Positions 17,258-24,865 of a DNA stretch of 64,000 nucleotides are shown one piece after another. Source of the stretch: Novosphingobium meiothermophilum. GTDB taxonomy: Bacteria; Pseudomonadota; Alphaproteobacteria; Sphingomonadales; Sphingomonadaceae. The position numbers were made by a program, and so were the translations under genes. Each line of letters begins with the position of its first letter. Position 1 is the stretch's first letter. The notes beneath the pieces are model-generated. The model saw nothing but the letters and a program-made list of their open reading frames with translations. It did no database searches and was not told the DNA's origin. The stretch spans positions 124,001-188,000 of the forward strand of contig NZ_QGHL01000004.1 in NCBI RefSeq assembly GCF_003171715.1, read 5' to 3'.

Positions 17258-18691
17258 TCAGTCGTCCAGCACCCAGCTGTCCTTGGTCCCGCCACCCTGC
17301 GACGAATTGACCACGAGCGATCCCTTCTTGAGCGCCACGCGGGTTAACCCGCCCGGCGTGATGTCGATGCCGTTGGGACTGACGAGCACGAAGGGCCTCA
17401 GGTCCACATGGCGGGGGGCAAGGCCGGCCTTGGTCAGGATCGGCACGGTCGAAAGTGCCAGCGTCGGCTGGGCGATGTAGTTTTCCGGCTTGGCCCGCAG
17501 CTTGGCCTCGAAGGCGGCGATTTCCTTCTTCGAGGAGGTCGGCCCGATCAGCATGCCATAGCCGCCCGAACCGTGGACTTCCTTCACCACCAGTTCGGCC
17601 AGATTGTCGAGCACGTATTTCAGCGCCTCCGGTTCGGCGCAGCGCCATGTCGGCACGTTCGGCAGGATCGGCTTCTCGCCGGTATAGAACTCGACGATTT
17701 CGGGCATGAAGGAATAGATCGCCTTGTCGTCGGCAATGCCCGTTCCGGGCGCGTTGGCAATGGTGATGCCGCCGCTGCGATAGACATCCATGATCCCCGA
17801 AACGCCCAGAACGCTGTTGGGATTGAAGGTCAGCGGATCAAGATATTCGTCATCCACCCGGCGATAGAGCACATCGATCGGCTGGTAGCCGCGCGTGGTG
17901 CGCATGGCGATGCGCCCGTTTTCGACGCGCAGATCGCTGCCTTCCACCAGTTCCGCGCCCATCTGGTCGGCCAGAAAGGCGTGCTCGAAATAGGCGGAGT
18001 TATAGACCCCCGGCGTCAGCACCGCGACCACCGGCTTCTTGCCGCTGAACGCGGGCGGCGCACAGGCCGCAAGGCTGCGCGCAAGACGGCGCGGATAATC
18101 CGAAACCTCGCGCACGCGCACGCGCGTGAACAGTTCCGGGAACATCGCCATCATCGTCTCGCGATTCTCCAGCATGTAGGAGACACCGCTGGGCGTGCGG
18201 GCATTGTCCTCAAGCACCATGAACTCGTCCTCGCCTGTGCGGACAAGATCGATGCCGACGATATGGGTATAGACCCCGCCCGGCGGGGTGAAGCCGACCA
18301 TCTCGGCCAGAAAGGCTTCGTTGCCCCTGAGCAGACGCGCGGGCAGGCGCCCGGACCGCACGATTTCCTGCCGGTGATAGAGATCGTGCAGAAAGGCGTT
18401 CAGCGCCCTGACCCGCTGTTCGATCCCGCGCGAAAGCTTGCGCCACTGCTGCGCGGTGATGATGCGCGGCACCATGTCGAACGGAATCAGCCGCTCTTCC
18501 GCGTCTTCGCTTCCATAGACATTGAAGGTGATCCCGGTGCGGCGGAAAAATGCCTCGGCCTCGCTGCCCTTGCGCCGCAACAGATCAGGGGGCTGCTCCT
18601 TGTACCACTCGCAGTATCCTGCGTAGGCAGAGCGCACCGAACCATCGGCATTGAGCATCTCGTCATATGACGAGGGCGAGGCTGTTTTCAT
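17258..18691 (-). CDS. Circularly permuted type 2 ATP-grasp protein of Anbu operon
   Basis: A 477-residue ATP-grasp protein, first gene of the four-gene operon. Motifs include FDMVPRIITAQQWRKLSRGIEQRVRAL, DLVRTGEDEFMVLEDNARTPSGVSYMLENR and LVVKEVHGSGGYGMLIGP, the last a nucleotide-binding loop with Lys and a Gly-rich turn. The C-terminus holds VDLRPFVLV and SSQGGGTKDSWVLDD. ATG 18691 (MKTASPSSYDEM) is chosen over 18742, whose extra 17 residues look non-coding. ATP-grasp enzymes activate a carboxylate and form an amide or peptide bond, which suggests a peptide ligase activity. The substrate is unknown. Confidence 0.92.
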   Translation of the reverse strand: MKTASPSSYDEMLNADGSVRSAYAGYCEWYKEQPPDLLRRKGSEAEAFFRRTGITFNVYGSEDAEERLIPFDMVPRIITAQQWRKLSRGIEQRVRALNAFLHDLYHRQEIVRSGRLPARLLRGNEAFLAEMVGFTPPGGVYTHIVGIDLVRTGEDEFMVLEDNARTPSGVSYMLENRETMMAMFPELFTRVRVREVSDYPRRLARSLAACAPPAFSGKKPVVAVLTPGVYNSAYFEHAFLADQMGAELVEGSDLRVENGRIAMRTTRGYQPIDVLYRRVDDEYLDPLTFNPNSVLGVSGIMDVYRSGGITIANAPGTGIADDKAIYSFMPEIVEFYTGEKPILPNVPTWRCAEPEALKYVLDNLAELVVKEVHGSGGYGMLIGPTSSKKEIAAFEAKLRAKPENYIAQPTLALSTVPILTKAGLAPRHVDLRPFVLVSPNGIDITPGGLTRVALKKGSLVVNSSQGGGTKDSWVLDD

Positions 18692-18794
18692 AGGCACATC
18701 CCGTTCACGTGCGAAGCTTGCACAATGAAACGGCTTTGCCAAGCGCGCGAATGCTGCACCTGCGAATTAAGATGGACCGGTCCGCAAGGAAGCC

Positions 18795-19598
18795 TCAGAA
18801 AGCCGCGACCAGCCGCTTCAGCATCACCGCAACATCGGGGTGGGCCGCAAAGCCCAGATGGGTGCATCGCATGGGTATGGCCAGATCGCGCTCGCCCTTG
18901 CGCCCGCACGATGATCGCGGCGAGACAATGCCATCGCGCGCGCTCCACAGCGCGATCGTGGGAACCGGCGGCTTGGCCGACATGTCCTGCCCGATCGGCG
19001 GTTCATCGACCGAATGCCCGGCGATGAGCTGATAGGCCCGCCACGCATTATTGGCGCGCCGGTCCCCGGAAAAGGGGGTACCCATGGTGATGACCATGCG
19101 CACCGCTTCGGGATGGGCCTTGGCCACCTCGCGCGCGAAAATGCCGCCAAGGCTCCAGCCGACAAGCACGAGCGGCTCGCCCTCCTTGCGGGCCATGGTG
19201 ACGACCCGCTCGCACAACCGCCCGAACCTGTCCTCGCTCGGCCCGAAGTTGAAGCCGAGGCCCCAGTCGCTCACCCTGTGCCCTGCCGCCTCAAGCGCAC
19301 GGCCCAGCGGCTTCATGCGCGCCGGATGCGTGCCGAAGCCGGGCAGCAGCATCACCGGGCGCGATGGCGCCTGCGGCGGAACAACATCGGTGCAGGGGCG
19401 GCGGCGGGCCTGCCAATGCTCCACCGGGGTGCGCAGTTCACCCAGCAGCGCCTGCCATTTGGGGCCGCGCACACCTTCGGGCCGCGGCTGGAAGGCAAGC
19501 ACCAAGCGCCGCGCCACTTCGTCACGCAGCCGGGAAAGGCGGGCAAAAGCCTGCCCGGCCTCGCGGGAAACGGAATCGTGATGCGCAATCATCTTCAT
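18795..19598 (-). CDS. Alpha/beta hydrolase (lipase-like)
   Basis: A 267-residue alpha/beta hydrolase, probably cytoplasmic because no signal peptide is seen. The nucleophile elbow is GWSLGG (Ser). An Asp follows in SARDGIVSP and a His in CTHLGFAAHP, giving a complete triad. An oxyanion-type region precedes it (PVMLLPGFGTHPARMKPL). The N-terminal ~70 residues are a helical extension. Substrate unknown. It lies between the Anbu operon and the DUF3617 lipoprotein gene, on the same strand but with its own spacing. Confidence 0.8.
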   Translation of the reverse strand: MKMIAHHDSVSREAGQAFARLSRLRDEVARRLVLAFQPRPEGVRGPKWQALLGELRTPVEHWQARRRPCTDVVPPQAPSRPVMLLPGFGTHPARMKPLGRALEAAGHRVSDWGLGFNFGPSEDRFGRLCERVVTMARKEGEPLVLVGWSLGGIFAREVAKAHPEAVRMVITMGTPFSGDRRANNAWRAYQLIAGHSVDEPPIGQDMSAKPPVPTIALWSARDGIVSPRSSCGRKGERDLAIPMRCTHLGFAAHPDVAVMLKRLVAAF

Positions 19599-19677
19599 GG
19601 CGTGAACCCTATCGGTCTAACCGCCGATGAACGCCAGAATTGCGCAATTGTTTCAAGAATGCGTCAAGAATGCAGAA

Positions 19678-20238
19678 TTATGACGTTTCATCGCCCTTGC
19701 AGGCGCCTGCGTGCCTTGATGCCATCGCCATCCTAATCGACATGGCCTTCCCGTTGGGAGCCGTTCCGTCCATGTCCATCGTCATGTCATAGCTGTCGGC
19801 GCTGTAGGTGCCTGCCAGCTTCATCCTGGCCGAGGAACCGGCATCCTCGCCCTTGCCCTTGCATGTCATCACGGCATCGATTCTGCCGCCGCCCATGGTG
19901 AAGCTGTCATAGCGGCAATCCTCACCCTGCTGACCAAAGAAGCTGCCATCGGGCTTGTCCGCCTCTTCCGGGGTCAGGCATGAGGCGAACTTGCGGCTTT
20001 GCCCCATCATCTGCTGCATGGTCTGCCTGGCTTCGGCCGGCATCCCCTCCACCTCCAGCCGGTCGAACTTCATCGTCATTTCCCAGCGACCCGGCTTCAG
20101 CTTCATGCCCGCATCGGCAACCGACTGGGCCACCTCGGCGGTGCTGGCGTTTTTCTTATCCACGGATGGCCCGTCGCCGCACGCAGCCAGCAGCATCACC
20201 GGGATCAACGACAGGGCAGCACGCATCGGCATCTCCAT
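19678..20238 (-). CDS. DUF3617 domain lipoprotein
   Basis: A 186-residue protein with a lipoprotein signal (MRAALSLIPVMLLAACGDG, lipobox LAAC). The body fits DUF3617: MKLKPGRWEMTMKFDRLEVEGMPAEA, then CLTPEEAD and a cysteine pair region around EDCRYDSFTMGGGRIDAVMTCKG. Three in-frame ATGs (20238, 20232, 20226) are possible; 20238 has GGAACGAG upstream. The same frame stays open far upstream over uvrB, but that is antisense shadow. Function unknown; such proteins are common in sphingomonads. The start faces uvrB across a 99-bp divergent gap. Confidence 0.78.
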   Translation of the reverse strand: MEMPMRAALSLIPVMLLAACGDGPSVDKKNASTAEVAQSVADAGMKLKPGRWEMTMKFDRLEVEGMPAEARQTMQQMMGQSRKFASCLTPEEADKPDGSFFGQQGEDCRYDSFTMGGGRIDAVMTCKGKGEDAGSSARMKLAGTYSADSYDMTMDMDGTAPNGKAMSIRMAMASRHAGACKGDETS

Positions 20239-20337
20239 TTCTCGTTCCGGCCCTGAGGCTATCACCTTTCGGGCAATGCGCCAGTGCCGGCCGTCACGCC
20301 GGTTGCATGGGTCCGGCCGGTTCTCCATATCGCAGCC

Positions 20338-22527
20338 ATGGCCGAACTCATCATCCGCAGAGGACTTGAAGAACCCGATACTTCCGGCGCCTTCGTGCCG
20401 CATCGTCCGGCGCGGCCGGAAAAGGTGGAAGGGGGCATCCCGTTCCGCATCGTCTCGGACTATCAGCCTGCGGGCGATCAGCCCACCGCCATCGCCGATC
20501 TGGTCGAGGGCATCCGCGCAAACGAAAAGACGCAGGTGCTGCTGGGCGTTACCGGATCGGGCAAGACCTTCACCATGGCCCAAGTGATCGAGGCCACGCA
20601 GCGCCCCGCACTCATCCTTGCCCCCAACAAGATTCTCGCCGCGCAGCTCTATGGCGAAATGAAGAGCTTCTTTCCCGAAAACGCGGTTGAATACTTCGTC
20701 TCCTACTACGACTACTATCAGCCCGAAGCCTACGTTCCCCGCTCGGATACCTACATCGAGAAGGAAAGCTCGGTGAACGAGGCGATCGACCGTATGCGCC
20801 ATTCGGCCACCCGCGCGCTGCTCGAACGCGATGACGTGATTATCGTGGCTTCGGTTTCCTGCCTCTACGGCATCGGCTCGGTCGAAACCTATTCGGCCAT
20901 GATCTTCGATCTGAAGACGGGCACTTCGGCCGACAGCCGCGAGATCATTCGCAAGCTGGTGGCGCTGCAATACAAACGCAACGACGCAGCCTTCAGCCGG
21001 GGCAATTTCCGGGTGCGCGGCGACAATCTGGAAATCTTCCCCTCGCACTACGAAGACACCGCGTGGCGCATCTCCTTTTTCGGCGACGAGATCGAGGAGA
21101 TCGTCGAGTTCGATCCGCTGACCGGCAAGGCGGGAACGAAGCTTAACTCGGTGCGGGTCTATGCCAACTCGCACTATGTTACCCCCGGCCCCACCATGAA
21201 GCAGGCATCCGATGCCATCCGCTTCGAACTGTCGGAACGGCTCAAGGAACTTGTGGCCGAAGGAAAACTGCTGGAAGCGCAGCGGCTGGAACAGCGCACC
21301 AACTTCGATCTGGAAATGATTGCCGCCACCGGATCGTGCGCGGGGATCGAAAACTACAGCCGCTTCCTGACCGGGCGGCTGCCCGGCGAACCGCCGCCCA
21401 CCCTGTTCGAATACCTTCCCGACAACGCGCTGCTTTTCGTGGATGAAAGCCACCAGACCATCCCGCAGATCGGCGCCATGGCGCGCGGCGACCATCGCCG
21501 CAAGCTGACCCTGGCCGAATACGGATTCCGCCTGCCAAGCTGCATCGACAACCGCCCCTTACGCTTCAACGAATGGGACGCGATGCGCCCGCAGACGATC
21601 GCGGTCTCAGCCACCCCCGGAAGCTGGGAAATGGAAGAGGCGGGCGGGGTCTTTGCCGAACAGGTCATCCGCCCCACCGGCCTGATCGACCCGCCGGTCA
21701 TCATCCGCCCGGTCGAGGATCAGGTGCAGGACTGCATCAACGAATGCCGCGAAACCGCCGCCATGGGCTATCGCACGCTTGTCACCACGCTGACCAAGCG
21801 CATGGCCGAAGACCTGACCGAGTTCATGCACGAGGCTGGCCTTCGCGTGCGCTACATGCATTCCGATGTGGAAACGCTGGAACGCATCGAACTGATCCGC
21901 GACTTGCGGCTTGGCGTCTATGATGTGCTGGTGGGCATCAACCTGCTGCGCGAAGGGCTGGACATTCCCGAATGCGGTCTCGTGTGCATTCTGGATGCCG
22001 ACAAGGAAGGCTTCCTGCGCAGCGAAACCTCGCTCATCCAGACCATCGGCCGCGCTGCCCGCAACGTGGATGGCCGCGTGATCCTCTATGCCGACCGGAT
22101 GACCGGCAGCATGGAACGCGCCATTGCCGAAACCGATCGCCGCCGCGCCAAGCAGCAAGCCTACAACGAAGCGCATGGCATCACCCCGCAGACGATCAGG
22201 CGCAGCATCCACGATATCGTGGCCGATGCCGCCAGCCGCGACGGCGTGGTGATCGATACCGGCGATGATGAACGCAACAACCTCGTGGGGCACAACCTGC
22301 GCGCCTACATCGAGGATCTGGAAAAGCGGATGCGCGCCGCCGCCGCCGATCTGGAGTTCGAGGAAGCCGGCCGCCTGCGCGACGAGATCCGGCGACTGGA
22401 GGCTACCGAACTCGGCCTTCCGGAGGGCGAACGCAAAGCTCCCATCGTCGGCCGCAGCAACGAAGGCAAACCGGGCACCCGCAAGACGCGGTATGGGAAA
22501 AGCCAGAAGACGAAGTGGGGGCGCTGA
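20338..22527 (+). CDS. uvrB: UvrABC system protein B (excinuclease helicase-like subunit)
   Basis: A 729-residue UvrB, slightly longer than the E. coli protein because of an N-terminal extension. Walker A is GVTGSGKT; the beta-hairpin [24 protein letters not shown] inserts into damaged DNA. DESH-type Walker B is seen as [10 protein letters not shown], and helicase motifs V/VI as [13 protein letters not shown] and QTIGRAARN. The C-terminal UVR domain ([28 protein letters not shown]) binds UvrC. It acts in nucleotide excision repair with UvrA and UvrC. I find no GAAC-N7-GAAC or GTTC-N7-GTTC alphaproteobacterial LexA site in the 99 bp upstream. Confidence 0.98.
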   Translation: MAELIIRRGLEEPDTSGAFVPHRPARPEKVEGGIPFRIVSDYQPAGDQPTAIADLVEGIRANEKTQVLLGVTGSGKTFTMAQVIEATQRPALILAPNKILAAQLYGEMKSFFPENAVEYFVSYYDYYQPEAYVPRSDTYIEKESSVNEAIDRMRHSATRALLERDDVIIVASVSCLYGIGSVETYSAMIFDLKTGTSADSREIIRKLVALQYKRNDAAFSRGNFRVRGDNLEIFPSHYEDTAWRISFFGDEIEEIVEFDPLTGKAGTKLNSVRVYANSHYVTPGPTMKQASDAIRFELSERLKELVAEGKLLEAQRLEQRTNFDLEMIAATGSCAGIENYSRFLTGRLPGEPPPTLFEYLPDNALLFVDESHQTIPQIGAMARGDHRRKLTLAEYGFRLPSCIDNRPLRFNEWDAMRPQTIAVSATPGSWEMEEAGGVFAEQVIRPTGLIDPPVIIRPVEDQVQDCINECRETAAMGYRTLVTTLTKRMAEDLTEFMHEAGLRVRYMHSDVETLERIELIRDLRLGVYDVLVGINLLREGLDIPECGLVCILDADKEGFLRSETSLIQTIGRAARNVDGRVILYADRMTGSMERAIAETDRRRAKQQAYNEAHGITPQTIRRSIHDIVADAASRDGVVIDTGDDERNNLVGHNLRAYIEDLEKRMRAAAADLEFEEAGRLRDEIRRLEATELGLPEGERKAPIVGRSNEGKPGTRKTRYGKSQKTKWGR

Positions 22528-22535
22528 CATCTAGA

Positions 22536-22565
22536 CTAATAGTGCTATTAGCAAGACTATAGCAC
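22536..22565. promoter_or_regulatory. Two overlapping, mutually exclusive inverted repeats upstream of RHH-RAMA gene
   Basis: CTAATAG (22536-22542), TG, CTATTAG (22545-22551) form one perfect dyad. GTGCTAT (22542-22548), ten bases, ATAGCAC (22559-22565) form a second perfect dyad that shares bases 22542-22548. They lie 17 bases before the ATG at 22583, so they could be operator sites for the ribbon-helix-helix protein or alternative RNA hairpins. Confidence 0.5.
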
Positions 22566-22582
22566 AGAGACGGGCTAGCTTT

Positions 22583-23041
22583 ATGGTTAAGAGACCTTAT
22601 CAAGTCGATGTCGATTTGGATGTGTTTAAGGCATTGACTGCCTTGATTAAAACCGAAGGCCAAGAGCATAACGACGTGCTGCGCGAGCTGTTGAACTTGG
22701 ACTCCGTTTTGGAAGCTGAATCACCTGAACCGATCACTGATCCACAGCTGATAGCAGCCAGATTCAATCATCCAGGACAGTTTTATTCACGTGGGTTGGT
22801 GTTGCCGAACGGCACAAAGCTAAGAGCACGATATAAGGGCGTTCAGCACTTCGCAGAGATTCGTGACGGTAGGTGGTTCGCTGATGATGGGGCAGAGTTC
22901 TCCAGCCCTTCTGCTGCAGCTTCAGCGATTACCAGAACTACAGTCAATGGATGGCGCTTCTGGGAAGGAATGCTTCCGGGCGATAATGGCTGGCGGCGCC
23001 TGGAAGTAATTCGAAATTCCTACCCACTGCAGCAGCGTTGA
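22583..23041 (+). CDS. Ribbon-helix-helix + RAMA domain protein (predicted modified-DNA reader)
   Basis: A 152-residue protein with two parts. Residues ~1-42 (PYQVDVDLDVFKALTALI, then NDVLRELLNL) look like a ribbon-helix-helix or SeqA-N-type dimerisation and DNA-binding strand. Residues ~85-140 (LPNGTKLRARYKGVQHFAEI, then a dG-x-F-SSPSAAASAI stretch and NGWRFWEG) match the RAMA domain found at the C-terminus of CcrM-like adenine methylases and in restriction systems, where it is predicted to recognise modified DNA. Base composition is clearly lower in GC than flanking genes, with AT-ending codons, suggesting recent acquisition. Its role is unknown. It lies upstream of a toxin-antitoxin pair. 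Confidence 0.72.
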   Translation: MVKRPYQVDVDLDVFKALTALIKTEGQEHNDVLRELLNLDSVLEAESPEPITDPQLIAARFNHPGQFYSRGLVLPNGTKLRARYKGVQHFAEIRDGRWFADDGAEFSSPSAAASAITRTTVNGWRFWEGMLPGDNGWRRLEVIRNSYPLQQR

Positions 23042-23045
23042 CAGA

Positions 23046-23390
23046 ATGCCGAGTGTCGTCTATAAAGGACATGCCTTCAAGCTGTCGGAAACGCCCGACT
23101 TCACGAATTGGCTCGGCTCCATGCGGGACCGGCGAGCACGGGCAAGGATCGTCGTTCGTCTTGAACGCCTAGCCGACGGGAACTTTGGTGACTGCAAGTC
23201 CGTAAAGGGCGGCGTGCATGAACTTCGCGTCGACTATGGACCGGGCTACCGGGTGTATTTCTTCCAGCGAGGCAAGGAGCTTGTCATTCTTCTTTGCGGA
23301 GGTGACAAGCGCACGCAGGACGCCGACATTGCCCATGCAAAGCGGCTGAAGGAAGAGATCGAGCGCACTGATGGAGCTTCGCCCGTTTGA
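23046..23390 (+). CDS. HigB-like RelE/ParE-family toxin
   Basis: A 114-residue protein of the addiction-module killer family related to RelE/HigB. Typical segments are FTNWLGSMRDRRARARIVVRLERLADGNFGD, GGVHELRVDYGPGYRVYFFQRG and VILLCGGDKRTQDADIAHAKRL. Such toxins usually cleave mRNA at the ribosome. The antitoxin gene follows and overlaps by 20 bp, the toxin-first order usual for HigBA. It starts four bases after the RHH-RAMA stop, so the three may be co-transcribed. Confidence 0.9.
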   Translation: MPSVVYKGHAFKLSETPDFTNWLGSMRDRRARARIVVRLERLADGNFGDCKSVKGGVHELRVDYGPGYRVYFFQRGKELVILLCGGDKRTQDADIAHAKRLKEEIERTDGASPV

Positions 23391-23655
23391 CCCGTCCAGT
23401 TATCTGGAGACGGAAGAGGATATCCTTTTCTATCTTGAAGCGGCAATGGAAGGGAACGATCCAAGGCAGATTGCCAGTGCGCTGGGCAATATTGCGCGCT
23501 CCAAAGGTATGAGCGAGATTGCCCGCAAGACGGGCCTTGGCCGTCAGGCGCTTTACAAATCTCTGTCCGAAGATGGAAACCCCACGCTGGAAACGCTGGT
23601 TGCGGTCCTTTCGGTCCTCGGTCTCGAACTGACCGTCCAGAAGCGCGCCGCCTGA
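23371..23655 (+). CDS. HigA-like antitoxin (addiction module antidote)
   Basis: A 94-residue partner of the preceding toxin. The N-terminal part (PFDPSSYLETEEDILFYLEAAMEGNDP) is the usual toxin-binding segment of this antidote family. The C-terminal helix-turn-helix (MSEIARKTGLGRQALYKSLSEDGNPTLETLVAVLSVLGLEL) resembles Cro/C1. It should neutralise the toxin and repress the operon. The overlap with the toxin gene implies coupled translation. Confidence 0.92.
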   Translation: MELRPFDPSSYLETEEDILFYLEAAMEGNDPRQIASALGNIARSKGMSEIARKTGLGRQALYKSLSEDGNPTLETLVAVLSVLGLELTVQKRAA

Positions 23656-23662
23656 GCCAGAC

Positions 23663-24238
23663 GTGAAAGCTGTTTCAGCGGCAACGACCGCCCTCGCCCT
23701 CGCCCTCGCCGCATGCTCGCGTGCGCCGGAGCCTCAGTCTCCAACGGATTCGCCAGCCGATGCCGTGCGCATGGCCATGCCGGATGAGGAGGATGCGTCG
23801 GCCGCAGTGGCGGGCGGTGCGGCAGCGCCTGCATGGTCGGGCTCGTTTGATGGCCGGATGGCGTCGTTCGGCGCGCTGGGCGGACCGCCGCTTCTCTCCG
23901 TCACTTGCCGGGAAGGCGTGCTCATCATTACCCGCCATGCCGCGGCTCCGGTTGGAGCGCAGGCGCTGTTCGCGCTGGTAGGCAGCGAAGGGATCATGCG
24001 CCTGCCGGTGGATGCCACATCGGTTCCGGGCCATCGCGGCTATCTTTGGCAAGGGATGATTGCAGCCGATGATCCGCGCACAAAGGTGCTGGGCGGGGCC
24101 TACACGGGCACGCTGCCAGGTGCCGGAATGATCAAGGTTCCGACAGGAAACCCGGTGCGCGAAGTTCTGGCGCGATGCCGTGCTGCCGGGCATGCTCCAC
24201 CGCCCCAGCCAGCAGGATCGGACAGCGCTGCCGAATGA
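23663..24238 (+). CDS. Hypothetical lipoprotein
   Basis: A 191-residue protein with a lipoprotein signal (MKAVSAATTALALALAACSRAPEP, lipobox LAAC) and a Pro/Ala/Asp-rich linker to about residue 55. The mature part contains one Cys (LLSVTCREGVLIITRHA) and a C-terminal VREVLARCRA. No known enzymatic motif is seen. High-GC composition resembles the core genome rather than the islet just upstream. Likely membrane-anchored, function unknown. Confidence 0.7.
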   Translation: MKAVSAATTALALALAACSRAPEPQSPTDSPADAVRMAMPDEEDASAAVAGGAAAPAWSGSFDGRMASFGALGGPPLLSVTCREGVLIITRHAAAPVGAQALFALVGSEGIMRLPVDATSVPGHRGYLWQGMIAADDPRTKVLGGAYTGTLPGAGMIKVPTGNPVREVLARCRAAGHAPPPQPAGSDSAAE

Positions 24239-24248
24239 AGGCGGCGCT

Positions 24249-24797
24249 TCAGATCTTGCCGAACTTCGCCTCGTAAGCGGCCGTATCACCGGCTGCGAGC
24301 AACCTTGCCTGCTCCACCCAGTTATCGCGCATTGCCCGTCCGGCGAAGGCGCCAAGCTGCGCATCGATCCGGGCCATGTCCTCATCGGTCCACGCGGCGA
24401 TCTGGGCAAAGCTGGTGACACCCAGCGAGGCGAGAAGCGCCTTCAGCTTTGGACCGATGCCCTTGATCCTGCCCAGATCATCAACCGGGCCGGCTTCGGG
24501 CTTGGCTGCCTGTGCTTCCTGCTCTGCGGTCTTGAGCGGCTCTGCCTGCGTTGCGGGAACCTGCGGAGCCTCTGCCGGAACGGGCACCGCCGGGGGAGCC
24601 GCCATCATTGCAGCGCTGGGCGCATCGATCAGCGCGGTATTGCGCGCTGCCTTTTCGGCGCCTTCGGAAAGAACGTCAGTATATTCGCGCGATCGGGGCG
24701 TCGGTTTGGTCCGGCCCCAGAACCACCAGACAAGAAATACCACCACAAGCACGATGCCCGCCAGCAATGCCTGGTTGGCTTCGAACTGCTCCAGCAT
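24249..24797 (-). CDS. Membrane-anchored helix-hairpin-helix protein
   Basis: A 182-residue protein with one N-terminal transmembrane helix (LLAGIVLVVVFLVWWFWG). An Ala/Pro-rich linker follows to about residue 105, then a helix-hairpin-helix motif (DDLGRIKGIGPKLKALLASLGVTSFAQIAAWTDEDMARID). The KGIGPKLKALLASLGV segment is the canonical HhH_5 form also found near ribosomal S3/L21-like fusions. HhH domains usually contact DNA backbone or proteins, so a membrane-tethered version is of unclear role. It convergently meets the lipoprotein gene. Confidence 0.8.
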   Translation of the reverse strand: MLEQFEANQALLAGIVLVVVFLVWWFWGRTKPTPRSREYTDVLSEGAEKAARNTALIDAPSAAMMAAPPAVPVPAEAPQVPATQAEPLKTAEQEAQAAKPEAGPVDDLGRIKGIGPKLKALLASLGVTSFAQIAAWTDEDMARIDAQLGAFAGRAMRDNWVEQARLLAAGDTAAYEAKFGKI

Positions 24798-24865
24798 GAA
24801 AATACCCCCTGAAAACGCTCAAAACCCGAATGCGGGTCCACAACCCGCAAAGGGTCAACCCCGGA

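Noticed and set aside
20239..20337. LexA (SOS) box upstream of uvrB
   Set aside because: No GAAC-N7-GAAC or GTTC-N7-GTTC is present in the divergent gap.
20239..21495. Upstream extension of the DUF3617 frame across uvrB
   Set aside because: It runs antisense to the conserved UvrB core. The lipoprotein signal at 20226-20238 marks the true start.
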